Below are positions 49,310 to 58,114 of a stretch of DNA of 60,985 nt, piece by piece (position 1 is the stretch's first letter; the number at the start of each line of letters is the position of its first letter). A program made the position numbers and the translations under genes. The notes beneath the pieces are model-generated. The model was given only the letters and a program-made list of their open reading frames with translations, did no database searches and was not told the origin of the DNA. Origin of the DNA: CAYUVH01 sp964448135 (GTDB lineage Bacteria > Verrucomicrobiota > Verrucomicrobiia > Limisphaerales > UBA8199); contig CAYUVH010000061.1 in the NCBI GenBank assembly GCA_964448135.1, positions 1 through 60,985 on the forward strand, in the 5' to 3' direction.

Positions 49310-50121
49310 TTGGGTTTACGGGCATCCAGCCAGACGTGGGTGCCGAAGCGGGGAAGAATTGAGGCGGCGACTTTGTTCGCGCTGCGGACCACGTTGCGCA
49401 GGGCGGAGGTGTGACCGTGTTCCTGAAAGGCGACGAAGGTATCGCAGGCGTGAATCGTGAAACCCGCGCGGGCGAACAGATGCCGCAGTTCGCCCCGGGT
49501 GTATTCACGCCAATGAAAACCGTAAAAGGCCTTCTTCCCGTTGCACTCGTAGTCTTCGAACTCCCAATAGGCGTCGATCAACTTCTCCTCGGAGCGTCCA
49601 AGAATCAAGGCAGCCAGACTCTGGAACGAAGCGCGGTTCGGAACGGTGATGCTCACGCGGCCACCGGGTTTCAACACGCGCCAGAGTTCGCGCACGAACT
49701 TCACGGGATTGAAGCCAAAATGTTCCAAGGTCTCCCAGCAGATGATCGTGTTAAAGGATGCGTCGGGGAGATCGAGTTTGTGCGTCGCGGTCAGCGTGGG
49801 ACCGAACATTTCGAAGAGGTCCACGAATCGTGCATCCACGCGATGCTTCTGATAGAGCGGCTTCAGCGGATACACCGCCGGATCGTCGCCCTCGAGCACG
49901 ACGAAATTGGACGCGTTGGGACGAAGCAGAAATGGCGTGTAACCGTAAAATGGCCCGATCTCCAAAACGTCGCCGAGCGGTCCGTCGAAGAAGTTGAATA
50001 GCTGGCAACTCTTGTAGAGCCGCGGCGCCTGGAGTGAAAAATAACCGTGGTGCGTTTCGGCGACACCCGCTTCTTTCGCCAGGGCCAGCGCCTGGGCCGC
50101 GAACTCCGCTTCGGTCATCAT
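49306..50121 (-). CDS. SAM-dependent methyltransferase
   Basis: 271 residues from MMTEAEFAAQALALAKEAG. The first ATG (50121) overlaps the pdxA stop by 4 bp, so the two are coupled. Class I motifs: VLEIGPFYGYTPFLLR, NFVVLEGDDPAV, TIICWETLEHFGFNPVKFVR and LKPGGRVSITVPNRASFQ. The acceptor is unknown; the pattern is closer to O-antigen/sugar-type methyltransferases than to rRNA enzymes. The stop codon is supplied by the repeat at 49226-49309. Confidence 0.87.
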   Translation of the reverse strand: MMTEAEFAAQALALAKEAGVAETHHGYFSLQAPRLYKSCQLFNFFDGPLGDVLEIGPFYGYTPFLLRPNASNFVVLEGDDPAVYPLKPLYQKHRVDARFVDLFEMFGPTLTATHKLDLPDASFNTIICWETLEHFGFNPVKFVRELWRVLKPGGRVSITVPNRASFQSLAALILGRSEEKLIDAYWEFEDYECNGKKAFYGFHWREYTRGELRHLFARAGFTIHACDTFVAFQEHGHTSALRNVVRSANKVAASILPRFGTHVWLDARKPK

Positions 50122-51131
50122 TGCTGGGCGCCCTGGCGTTTGCGGACTTCCACGAGTCGTTTGGCCAGGTTCATCGCCGCCCGCATGCTCGACGGATTCG
50201 CGATTCCCTTGCCCACAATGTCGTACGCGGTGCCGTGGTCCGGCGAAGTGCGAATAAACGGCAGGCCCAGCGTCCAATTCACCCCCGATTCGAAAGCCAC
50301 CATCTTCATCGGCGCGAGTCCCTGGTCGTGATACATGGCGATGATCGCGTCGAATGCGCCGCGATAGGCGTGAAAGAAAAGCGCATCCGCGCTGATCGGA
50401 CCCACGGCGTCCAATTGCCGATTCTGCGCGGCGAGCACCGCCGGGCCGATGGTCGTGATTTCCTCGTTGCCCATGGCGCCGCCTTCGCCGGCATGCGGAT
50501 TCAAACCGCACACGCCCACGCGCGCGCGCGGCAGGCCCAGGTCGCGGCAAGCCTGCGAAGCCAGTTCGATCGCCAATCCGATCTTGTTCTGATTCAAACG
50601 GTCGGCGACCTGGCGAAGCGGCAGGTGATTGGTGGCCAGCGCCACGCGCAGCCAGCGGCCGCGGTCATCGTGGCCGAGCAACATCATTACCGTGCGGTCG
50701 GTGCCCGCGAGCTGGGAGAGATATTCCGTCTGGCCCGCAAACGCCATGCCGGAGCGGATGATGGATTCCTTGCTCACCGGCGCGGTAACCATGGCGTCGA
50801 GTTCGCCCCGGAGACATTTTTCCGCCCCGGCTTTGAGCCAGGCAACGGCGGCCTGGGCGGCCAGCGCGGCGCCGGCGGGCAAATCCGGAAGCAGCGGCGC
50901 GGGCAGCGGATTGGAAATGCGGATGTTACCGGCAGGATTGGGATTGCCGGGTTCGGGCAGCCGAAAATTAAGGCCGAGTCGACCGTTTAAGCGGTGCAGG
51001 TAGCCCGCGTCGCCGATGATCTCGTAGCGTTGTTGACTGCCCTCCGCGGCCTCGGCTGCCAACGCTTTGAGGGTGACCTCTGGCGCGATACCAGTGACAT
51101 CACCGAGAGCAATTCCGATCCAGCCGGTCAT
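50118..51131 (-). CDS. pdxA: 4-hydroxythreonine-4-phosphate dehydrogenase
   Basis: 337 residues. PLP synthesis, DXP-dependent branch. Motifs: IALGDVTGIAPEVTLKALAA, metal-binding region in AVLAAQNRQLDAVGPISADA with YHDQGLAPMKM, and RTSPDHGTAYDIVGKGIANP. It lies between a PpiC/SurA-like gene upstream and a methyltransferase downstream, the same gene order type as surA-pdxA-ksgA in E. coli, though the methyltransferase here is not KsgA. Confidence 0.95.
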   Translation of the reverse strand: MTGWIGIALGDVTGIAPEVTLKALAAEAAEGSQQRYEIIGDAGYLHRLNGRLGLNFRLPEPGNPNPAGNIRISNPLPAPLLPDLPAGAALAAQAAVAWLKAGAEKCLRGELDAMVTAPVSKESIIRSGMAFAGQTEYLSQLAGTDRTVMMLLGHDDRGRWLRVALATNHLPLRQVADRLNQNKIGLAIELASQACRDLGLPRARVGVCGLNPHAGEGGAMGNEEITTIGPAVLAAQNRQLDAVGPISADALFFHAYRGAFDAIIAMYHDQGLAPMKMVAFESGVNWTLGLPFIRTSPDHGTAYDIVGKGIANPSSMRAAMNLAKRLVEVRKRQGAQQ

Positions 51132-51206
51132 GGTTTGTCAGCCTGTTAAATAAAGAGCCCGGTGAGGGCACCGGGCCTGCCGGGATTCGGTTTGTTCGTC
51201 ACCCGG

Positions 51207-52178
51207 CTAGAAGTAACGAACGAACGTCTTCTTGCGGAGCCGTTCGATCCAAAGTTTCTCCAGCCGGCTGCCTTCGTTGTCGAGAATGGTGCGCTCGATG
51301 CGGTCGCGCAGTTCGGTCAGCGGCACATAGCGGGAAGTCTGAACGTCCTCTGCGTAGAGCAGATAAAATCCCTCGGAGGTGTCGAGGACCGGGCTCATCT
51401 CGCCTTTCTTCAACGCAAACGCGGGCTCAGCGAGGTCCTTGGAAAGTTCGGCCTTGGTCCACCAACCGGCGTTGCCCCCTTCCTTCTTCTGGGCACCCTG
51501 CGAATAGACGCTGGCCATTTCCGCGAAGCTCGCTCCAGCCAGTACCTTCTGACGGATTTCCTCCAGCAGCTTTTTCGGCGAGGGCGCATCGGCCTGATCC
51601 GGCTTTTTCAGCAGGATCGTCCGCAGTTGGATCTTCGGCTCCAGCTTGTACTCGTCCTTGTGCAGCTGGTAATAGGCTTCGATCTTGTGCGGCGAGGCGA
51701 CCAGGTCCGAAGAAACGTTCTTTTGCCGCATAATGCTGATGACGATGCGGTCCTTGATCTGCTGGCGGAGCTTTTCGAGGGTCAAGCCGTTATCGTGCAG
51801 CGTCTTGATCATGCGCATGCGGTCGCCGCCGTAGCGCGTGCGGATTTCGCGTTCCACTTCCTTGTCCACCTCGACATCAAGAATGCCGGGAGGAAGTTTC
51901 ACATTGGCGTTGAAATCGTGGAGAATCAACTGGCGCTGGACCAACTGTTCGAGGTTGGCGCCCTGCATTTCCGCCATCTTGCGCCGCAACGCCTCGGGGT
52001 CGCGCGCGTAATCGCGCAGCAGCTGGTCCTGGGTCTGCTCGTTCCACATGTTCACGTCCTGGCTCGTGATGAGCGAATCGTGCACGATGGTGCGAATGGC
52101 GTCCGCCAGGTCCGCGCGCGCCAGCGGGACCGAAGCCAGCAGTAACCCCGCGGTCAGGGTGAGATAAATCGGTCGCAT
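51207..52178 (-). CDS. PpiC/SurA-like periplasmic peptidyl-prolyl isomerase
   Basis: 323 residues. Signal peptide YLTLTAGLLLASVPLARA. The N-terminal SurA-like helices (IRTIVHDSLITSQDVNMWNE) are followed by one parvulin domain: SPKKLLEEIRQKVLAGASFA, EMASVYSQGAQKKEGGNAGW and FALKKGEMSPVLDTSEGFYL. It helps fold outer-membrane or periplasmic proteins. The gene is 75 bp upstream of pdxA on the same strand. Confidence 0.92.
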   Translation of the reverse strand: MRPIYLTLTAGLLLASVPLARADLADAIRTIVHDSLITSQDVNMWNEQTQDQLLRDYARDPEALRRKMAEMQGANLEQLVQRQLILHDFNANVKLPPGILDVEVDKEVEREIRTRYGGDRMRMIKTLHDNGLTLEKLRQQIKDRIVISIMRQKNVSSDLVASPHKIEAYYQLHKDEYKLEPKIQLRTILLKKPDQADAPSPKKLLEEIRQKVLAGASFAEMASVYSQGAQKKEGGNAGWWTKAELSKDLAEPAFALKKGEMSPVLDTSEGFYLLYAEDVQTSRYVPLTELRDRIERTILDNEGSRLEKLWIERLRKKTFVRYF

Positions 52179-52241
52179 TTGATTTGAGGGGACTTTAATG
52201 GCAGGGCCGGTAAACGGTCAAGAGTGGCGAAGGCCCGAAAA

Positions 52242-52301
52242 GCTCCAAGGACCAAGCGCCAAGCTCCAAAGAAACTTCAAACTCCAAACTTCAAACTTCA
52301 G
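52242..52301 (+). repeat. Solo heptamer array between divergent genes
   Basis: 52242-52294 has the 53-bp pattern 7,7,7,7,11,7,7, with one more unit to 52301. The first four units end CCAA (GCTCCAA at 52242), the 11-mer begins AGAA (52270), and the last units mix TCCAA and TTCAA. It lies 64 bp from the PpiC-like start and 73 bp from the next ATG. Nothing else is seen in this gap. Confidence 0.85.
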
Positions 52302-52373
52302 GGAAGTCCCAATCTTCAAGCCCCCAATTCCCGCTTTTGCTTTTGAAACTGCCGACGTCTATGCTACCGGCGA

Positions 52374-54827
52374 ATGCGCTCGAGTCCCATCGTAGGTCAT
52401 GGCCGCTGGTCAGCAGCGTTGATCGCCCTTTGCGCGATAGCTTTCGCCACGCCAGCGTTGGCTACGGACGAAATGATTTCCAACGGCGGGTTCGAGGCGG
52501 GGCTCAAGGGTTGGACGCGGTGGGGGAAGAACGCGAATTTAATCACGCTCGAATCGGGGGCGGCGAATTCGGGAACGAACGCGGTGAAAATCGTTCACGG
52601 ACACAATGCGCTGGTGGTGAATAGCCCGGTCGCGGCGGGGAAGGCTTACGAAATAAGTCTGTTCGAGCGGCTGGCGGGCGAAAATCCGGCGGGACAGATT
52701 GCGATTTCCTACAGCACGGAGGGCGGTGCCTTTCGCAGCGCAGGATTTAAACTTTTCAAGATCGTGCCGTCGGGCAAGGAACCGGGAGATTGGACGAATT
52801 TTCGGCAGGTGTTTGTTCCGCCAGCGGTCGCGGTTTCCGCGCAATTTGCCTTCACGGCTTTGGATGGCAGCACGATCTGGCTGGACGATATTTCATTGCG
52901 CGAAGTGCCCCGGCCATCGGAATTGGCCGAGCCGCCCGCGGCCTGGGATGGATTGAAGCGGCGGACGGAGAAGCCGTTGTTCAAGGAATTGCTCACGACG
53001 GAACTGGGGCATTACACCGTGATGGCGTGGGCGCATGATCTGAATCGGAACAAGAAGCGCGAGGGCGGAGTGAAGTCGCCGGAATTGAACGATGACGTGA
53101 CGTGGCTCAAAGCCGTGGCTGAAATATTCAAGGAGAGCGGCGAGGCCGGCATGGGTTTTCTGGATTTGCCGGGGCATTTGGATGGCTCGGAGCCGTGGCG
53201 CACAGCGGCGTTTCATCGGGAGCAATTCGAGAAGTATGGCACGCGCTTCGACGTGTGGACCGAGGGCAGCGGGTCGGTGGCGGCGGCATTGAAACGCGGC
53301 GCGGAGTTGCTGAACCCGGCAGCCTCGGAACTGGGCCGCGCCAGGGCCGTGTCGTGTGTGGACCCCGAATATGTGGCGGCGCAGGAGCAGATTCTGCGGA
53401 AGCTGGGCGCGGAGTTGGGCAGGCAACCGTTCGTGGGCGTATACTACGGGCGGGATGAACCGACAGTGCATTTGCCGGAGGGCAAAGTGGAAAGGTGGGG
53501 CGCTTACGGCCAGGCGATGGCGAAAGAGGTTCGCGAAAAATACGGCTTCGGAAAATTCGCCGTGCCGATGCCGAAGGACAAGGAATTCCTGAACGATACG
53601 AACAAGCCGCTGCGGTGGATCGCCTACAACCGCTGGGCAAACGACAAGTTCATCGAGTCGCGCACCCGCCTCGCCCAAGCGCTGCATGCGGCGAGTCCAG
53701 GCGCCCGTTACAGCCCGGCGAACTACTGGTTCATGAGCGGGTTCGCGGCATTCGATTACACGCGGCTCGCCTCGTGCAGCGACATGATGGAACTGGATCC
53801 TTACGCGAGTTCCGCCGAGAAGTCGCGCGGTCGCGGGGTATTCAACCACGGGTTCGGCGCGAAGTTCATGAGCGACCTGGGCGGCAAGCCGGTACGGGTG
53901 ATTGCGCAGGCTTTCAACTACGCCGGCTACACCATGAAGCCTGATGATCTCCGCGAATGGGTGAGCCAGGCCATGCGCAGCGGCGCGTCGGCGATTGATT
54001 ATTATACCATGGACAGCCCGCGCTGGACCGACCTGCCGCGCTGGAAAATGATGCTCCACCTTTCGAGTGTGATCACCCGGATGAATCGCGTGTCGCTGCC
54101 GACCAACGCCGATACGGCGATCATCTACACGCTCTACACCCACATGGCGATGGGAGCGACCACTCCGGCGGACCAACTCTACACCGCCCATGCGCTGGTG
54201 GGAGAGATGGCGGGTTCCTGGTTTCGATTCGTATCCGATGCGCAGCTCGAACGAGGCGAAGCGGATCTAGCGGGATACAAAACCATCTATCTGCCGGTGG
54301 CGCGTTACCTGACACCGGAAGCGACCGCCAAAATCGAGGCGGCCGTGCGGGGAGGTGCGACGTTGGTGTGCGGCGATGCCGAGGCATTTGGGTTTGATTT
54401 GGAGGGGAAGAATACGGCCGGGAAGCGGGAAGGAGTTTTGGGGATTCGGACTGTAGGAGCCAAGGCGGCCGGGAAGACCATCCTGCAGACAAATGCGTGG
54501 GAGCTGAAAGCGGGGACTGAACTGCCCTTGTTTGATGCAGCCCTGTGGGATCAAACCTCACCTGGACAAGCGCGGCAGATTGAGGTTGTGGATAAAACTG
54601 CGCAGATTTTGGGAACGTATGCTGACGGTTCACCGGCGATAGTCTCGCGGTCGCTGGGCAAAGGCCGCGTGATTACCTTCGCCGCCAATCCATTCACGCC
54701 GGAAGTCGTAGTCGAAAAAAGCGCGTGGCCGGAATTAATCAAAGGCTTGCAGAAAAGCACCGGATGCAAGGTGGAACTGCCCATCTGGCGATTCCAAATC
54801 CCCCCGATGCCAGCGCAGCCAAATTGA
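52374..54827 (+). CDS. Secreted glycoside-hydrolase-like protein with N-terminal carbohydrate-binding-like module
   Basis: 817 residues. Signal peptide ALIALCAIAFATPALA. Residues about 33-175 are a jelly-roll module (MISNGGFEAGLKGWTRWGKN, IWLDDISLREV). The central part looks like a GH-A/GH42-type barrel, with FVGVYYGRDEPTVHLPEGKV and SGASAIDYYTMDSPRWTDLP. The C-terminal part (VRGGATLVCGDAEAFGFDLE) is a Rossmann/trimerisation-like domain seen in GH42 enzymes. Substrate unknown. Confidence 0.75.
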   Translation: MRSSPIVGHGRWSAALIALCAIAFATPALATDEMISNGGFEAGLKGWTRWGKNANLITLESGAANSGTNAVKIVHGHNALVVNSPVAAGKAYEISLFERLAGENPAGQIAISYSTEGGAFRSAGFKLFKIVPSGKEPGDWTNFRQVFVPPAVAVSAQFAFTALDGSTIWLDDISLREVPRPSELAEPPAAWDGLKRRTEKPLFKELLTTELGHYTVMAWAHDLNRNKKREGGVKSPELNDDVTWLKAVAEIFKESGEAGMGFLDLPGHLDGSEPWRTAAFHREQFEKYGTRFDVWTEGSGSVAAALKRGAELLNPAASELGRARAVSCVDPEYVAAQEQILRKLGAELGRQPFVGVYYGRDEPTVHLPEGKVERWGAYGQAMAKEVREKYGFGKFAVPMPKDKEFLNDTNKPLRWIAYNRWANDKFIESRTRLAQALHAASPGARYSPANYWFMSGFAAFDYTRLASCSDMMELDPYASSAEKSRGRGVFNHGFGAKFMSDLGGKPVRVIAQAFNYAGYTMKPDDLREWVSQAMRSGASAIDYYTMDSPRWTDLPRWKMMLHLSSVITRMNRVSLPTNADTAIIYTLYTHMAMGATTPADQLYTAHALVGEMAGSWFRFVSDAQLERGEADLAGYKTIYLPVARYLTPEATAKIEAAVRGGATLVCGDAEAFGFDLEGKNTAGKREGVLGIRTVGAKAAGKTILQTNAWELKAGTELPLFDAALWDQTSPGQARQIEVVDKTAQILGTYADGSPAIVSRSLGKGRVITFAANPFTPEVVVEKSAWPELIKGLQKSTGCKVELPIWRFQIPPMPAQPN

Positions 54828-54835
54828 CGGTCCGG

Positions 54836-55531
54836 TCAGCCCGTTTTCGGCAGCCCCACGCGAACGTCCCCCACCAGCACCGCGCCTGCTTCGACGACCA
54901 GGTGGAGTGATTGCAGGTTGCCGAACAGGCGGGCTGCGGATTTCACAATCACCGTACCGCTGCTCACTAAGTTCGCAACGAGCTCACCTCCGATTTCCGC
55001 GCCGCCGGTCTGAATGAGCTCCGGCCAGCGAAAATGGTTGCCCTGCGGGATGACCAGTTTGCCGGGGGCAATCTGTCCCTGGATGTTCGCGCTGGAATGA
55101 ATTTCCAGCGCGCCTTGCGTGGCCAGCTTGCCAATCACCCTGCCCTTGATCACCGCCTCGGCGGCCAGGGCGTTCGTGTTCAACAGGTAGCCCTTCTCTT
55201 CCACCACCAGCCAGCCGTGCGTGCGGAAATTTTTTGAGACCGTCTGGTTGATGCGGTAATCGCTCAGGTCCGCGTGCGCGCTGCAGCGCTTGCACATGGT
55301 CGAGGTGGCGACTTTGGAAGCCAGCAATTCGGTGCCGCATTCGAAACAGCGCACGGAACGCTGTTCGATGATCGGGCCGCTGGCCTTGGCCGCCGGGCGG
55401 AGAACATCCGCGAGGCGGAAATGCTGCTGGCAGTTTTTGCAGACCGACGAATAGGCGCTGCGCGGTTCGGTCTGCGCATAGCCGCAACGCGGGCAGGAAA
55501 CTTTGACCGTGTCCTTGGGACTCGCGGGCAT
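54836..55531 (-). CDS. Zinc-ribbon bactofilin-like protein
   Basis: 231 residues from MPASPKDTVKVSCPRCGYAQ. Two Cys pairs (CPRCGY, CKNCQQHF) and a second ribbon (CFECGTELL, CKRCSAH) precede a bactofilin-type beta-helix (INQTVSKNFRTHGWLVVEEK, SSANIQGQIAPGKLVIPQGN, ANLVSSGTVIVKSAARLFGN). Bactofilins polymerise at the inner membrane. Zinc-ribbon fusions are unusual. It lies downstream of a plain bactofilin on the same strand, separated by strong hairpins. Confidence 0.8.
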   Translation of the reverse strand: MPASPKDTVKVSCPRCGYAQTEPRSAYSSVCKNCQQHFRLADVLRPAAKASGPIIEQRSVRCFECGTELLASKVATSTMCKRCSAHADLSDYRINQTVSKNFRTHGWLVVEEKGYLLNTNALAAEAVIKGRVIGKLATQGALEIHSSANIQGQIAPGKLVIPQGNHFRWPELIQTGGAEIGGELVANLVSSGTVIVKSAARLFGNLQSLHLVVEAGAVLVGDVRVGLPKTG

Positions 55532-55620
55532 GGGAGGAAACGCCACGGCCAAAAGGCGGAACATCCGCCGGCGGGAGACGAGGGCCGCGGTGCCTGGGTT
55601 CCTGATGGAAACGCGGCGCC

Positions 55621-55670
55621 CCGCTCCCGCACAGGAGCGGCCCGCCGCGCTGGATCCGGCGCGGCGGGCC
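55621..55670 (-). terminator. Tandem strong hairpins after the bactofilin gene
   Basis: A 7-bp stem CCGCTCC/GGAGCGG (55621-55640) adjoins a 12-bp stem GGCCCGCCGCGC/GCGCGGCGGGCC (55639-55650 with 55659-55670). Both lie just downstream of the bactofilin stop in transcription order. There is no clear T-run, so termination is likely but not certain. Confidence 0.5.
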
Positions 55671-55690
55671 CGGGGTTGTGGCGGATGAAA

Positions 55691-56113
55691 TTACATCCCG
55701 GGTTTGCCCGGCGTTCCCGGCTTGGGAGCCTCGGGACGCGGCGCCGCCGAGGGCGCAACCTTGTTCGGGTTTACCTCGATCTTGCCGACGAACGTGACGC
55801 CTTCCTCCATGACCAGCTTCGGCGCGCGGATGTCGCCGAAGAGTTCGGTCTTGGCCTTGATGTCAATTTTGTCCTTCGCGGTGATGTTGCCGTTGATCTT
55901 GCCGCGCACCGTGACGGACCCGACATCGAGGTTGCCCTTGATGACGGCATTGTCGCCGAGGCTCAGCGTCGAATCGGAAACGATGTCCCCTTCCAACTTG
56001 CCATCAAAGGTCAATTCGCCGGTAAACCGGAGGTTGCCTTTGACCTCGACGTCCGAGTTGAGGACGTTCTTTGAACCGTTGTTGCTGACTGGCGTGCTCA
56101 TATCGTTGCTCAT
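55691..56113 (-). CDS. Bactofilin
   Basis: 140 residues. A short N-terminus is followed by a DUF583 right-handed beta-helix: SKNVLNSDVEVKGNLRFTGE, GDIVSDSTLSLGDNAVIKGN, VTVRGKINGNITAKDKIDIK and KTELFGDIRAPKLVMEEGVT. A proline-rich tail (APKPGTPGKPG) ends it. Bactofilins are cytoskeletal polymers linked to cell shape or stalk formation. It is followed by a zinc-ribbon relative. Confidence 0.93.
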   Translation of the reverse strand: MSNDMSTPVSNNGSKNVLNSDVEVKGNLRFTGELTFDGKLEGDIVSDSTLSLGDNAVIKGNLDVGSVTVRGKINGNITAKDKIDIKAKTELFGDIRAPKLVMEEGVTFVGKIEVNPNKVAPSAAPRPEAPKPGTPGKPGM

Positions 56114-56399
56114 TTGTAAAACTGCGAGGGCCTGTTGCGACCATTGCCATTAACGCCCACGAGCAAATGAGAGTCAACCGTGCTTCGAAAAAACTTATCC
56201 ACAAAATGCCAAGGAAAATCCTTGCCGGAAAACTTGGATAATCCAAAAACAACAATCCACTGGGGTATCGAACCAGGACATTTGCACGCCGAGGGAAGGT
56301 GTATTAGCATGTCACAGTTGTCATCTTTTCCAAGTCAGGCGGCTGCTCTGTACTTATGAGACCATACATAAACAAAGAAGTTCCGAACCAAACAATCCC

Positions 56400-58100
56400 A
56401 TGAATTCCATGTACACGTTTCCTCGCCGAGTGGGTGGCATTGCACTGATTGCGCTGACCGCCATGGTCGCCACCAGCGGAAATACCGAAGTCCGCGCTGC
56501 GGACAAAAAACCGAACATCCTCGTCATCTGGGGAGATGACATCGGCACGGCCAATGTCAGCGCCTACAGCGACGGAGTGATGGGATACGAGACGCCCAAC
56601 ATTGACCGGATCGGAAAAGAAGGCCTGCGCTTCCTGCACTATTACGGCGAGCAGAGTTGCACGGCGGGGCGGTCGGCATTTGCGACAGGACAACACATCA
56701 TGCGCAGCGGGCTGTCCAAGGTCGGATTTCCCGGCGCGCCGATGGGCATGAACCAGCTCGACCCCTCCATTGGCGGCCTGCTCAAAAACCTGGGTTATGC
56801 GACGGGTCAGTTTGGCAAGAACCACCTCGGGGATCGCAATGAATCGTTGCCCACCGTCAACGGCTTCGATGAGTTTTTCGGCAACCTCTACCACCTCAAC
56901 GCGGAGGAGGAGCCCGAGTTGCCGGATTATCCCAAGGACCCGGCGTACTTGAAGAAGTTCGGTCCGCGTGGCGTGCTCAAATGCAAGGCGACCGACGTCG
57001 AAGATGAAACCGTGGACCCGCGCTTCGGCAAAGTGGGCAAGCAAACCATCGAAGACACCGGCGCGCTGACCAAAAAGCGGATGGAAACCGTGGATGACGA
57101 GACCTCGGCGGCGGCGATTGATTTCATGAAGCGCGAGCACGAAGCCGGCAAGCCGTTTTTCTGCTGGTTCAACGCAACGCGCATGCACCTGCGCACGCAT
57201 GTGCGCGCCGAGCATCGGGGCCGCTACACGCACGGCGACAGCGAATACATTGACGGCATGATCGAGCATGATGACACGGTGGGCACGCTCTTGAAGGCGC
57301 TGGACGACATGGGCATCGCGAACGACACCATCGTGGTTTATTCAACCGACAACGGCCCGCACATGAACACCTGGCCGGATGGCGCGATGACGCCGTTTCG
57401 TTCCGAGAAGAACACCTGCTGGGAAGGCGCGTTCCGCGTGCCCTGTATGGTGCGCTGGCCTGGACATATCAAGGCGGGCACCGTGACCGCCGAAATGATG
57501 AGCCACAACGATTGGATTCCGACGCTTTGTTCGATCGCGGGCGAACCGGACGTGGTCGGCAAACTCAAGCAGGGCTATACCGCCAACGGAAAGAATTACA
57601 AGGTGCATCTGGACGGCTACGACCAGAGCAAGTTTTTGACCTCGGTTGATGGAACCGTCGGCAAAAACAACGGTGCCAGGAGCGCGCGCGAAAAATTCTT
57701 TTATGCCGACGACGATGGGGACCTCGTGGCCTTGCGCGAAGGCGACTACAAATACTTGTTTGAAGAGCAACGCGCCGCCGGAACCATGCAAGTCTGGGCC
57801 GAACCGTTCACGCGGCTGCGGCTGCAAAAAATCTACAACCTGATGCAGGACCCGTACGAGCGGGCCGACATCACCAGCAACACGTTCTGGGACTGGCAGA
57901 TGAACCACGTGGGCAACATGTACGGAGTGATGGGCGACGTGTTTGAGTTCGCCGAAACGTTCAAGGAATTTCCGCCGCGCTCTTCTCCGCCAAGTTTCAA
58001 CCCCGCCACGATCCTCGAGGGAACCCTCAAGGATATCAAAGCGAAGCAGAAGCTCGAAAAGGCGTTTCCGATGTTGAAGGAAGAACCGAAAAGCCAATAG
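56400..58100 (+). CDS. Secreted arylsulfatase
   Basis: 566 residues. A signal peptide (GGIALIALTAMVATSGNTEV). The sulfatase fold shows metal-binding NILVIWGDDIGTANVSAYSD and the formylglycine site C87-T-A-G-R91 in YYGEQSCTAGRSAFATGQH; the more usual Pro at position +2 is Ala. Later conserved parts are VVYSTDNGPHMNTWPDG and GAFRVPCMVRWPGHIKAG. Activity needs an FGE-type maturase, which is not in the window. The ATG at 56409 is an alternative start. Confidence 0.92.
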   Translation: MNSMYTFPRRVGGIALIALTAMVATSGNTEVRAADKKPNILVIWGDDIGTANVSAYSDGVMGYETPNIDRIGKEGLRFLHYYGEQSCTAGRSAFATGQHIMRSGLSKVGFPGAPMGMNQLDPSIGGLLKNLGYATGQFGKNHLGDRNESLPTVNGFDEFFGNLYHLNAEEEPELPDYPKDPAYLKKFGPRGVLKCKATDVEDETVDPRFGKVGKQTIEDTGALTKKRMETVDDETSAAAIDFMKREHEAGKPFFCWFNATRMHLRTHVRAEHRGRYTHGDSEYIDGMIEHDDTVGTLLKALDDMGIANDTIVVYSTDNGPHMNTWPDGAMTPFRSEKNTCWEGAFRVPCMVRWPGHIKAGTVTAEMMSHNDWIPTLCSIAGEPDVVGKLKQGYTANGKNYKVHLDGYDQSKFLTSVDGTVGKNNGARSAREKFFYADDDGDLVALREGDYKYLFEEQRAAGTMQVWAEPFTRLRLQKIYNLMQDPYERADITSNTFWDWQMNHVGNMYGVMGDVFEFAETFKEFPPRSSPPSFNPATILEGTLKDIKAKQKLEKAFPMLKEEPKSQ

Positions 58101-58114
58101 CGCAGGTCCTCGCT

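Noticed and set aside
56114..56399. tRNA-like or riboswitch-like RNA before the sulfatase gene
   Set aside because: I looked for cloverleaf arms and conserved riboswitch cores and could not find any.
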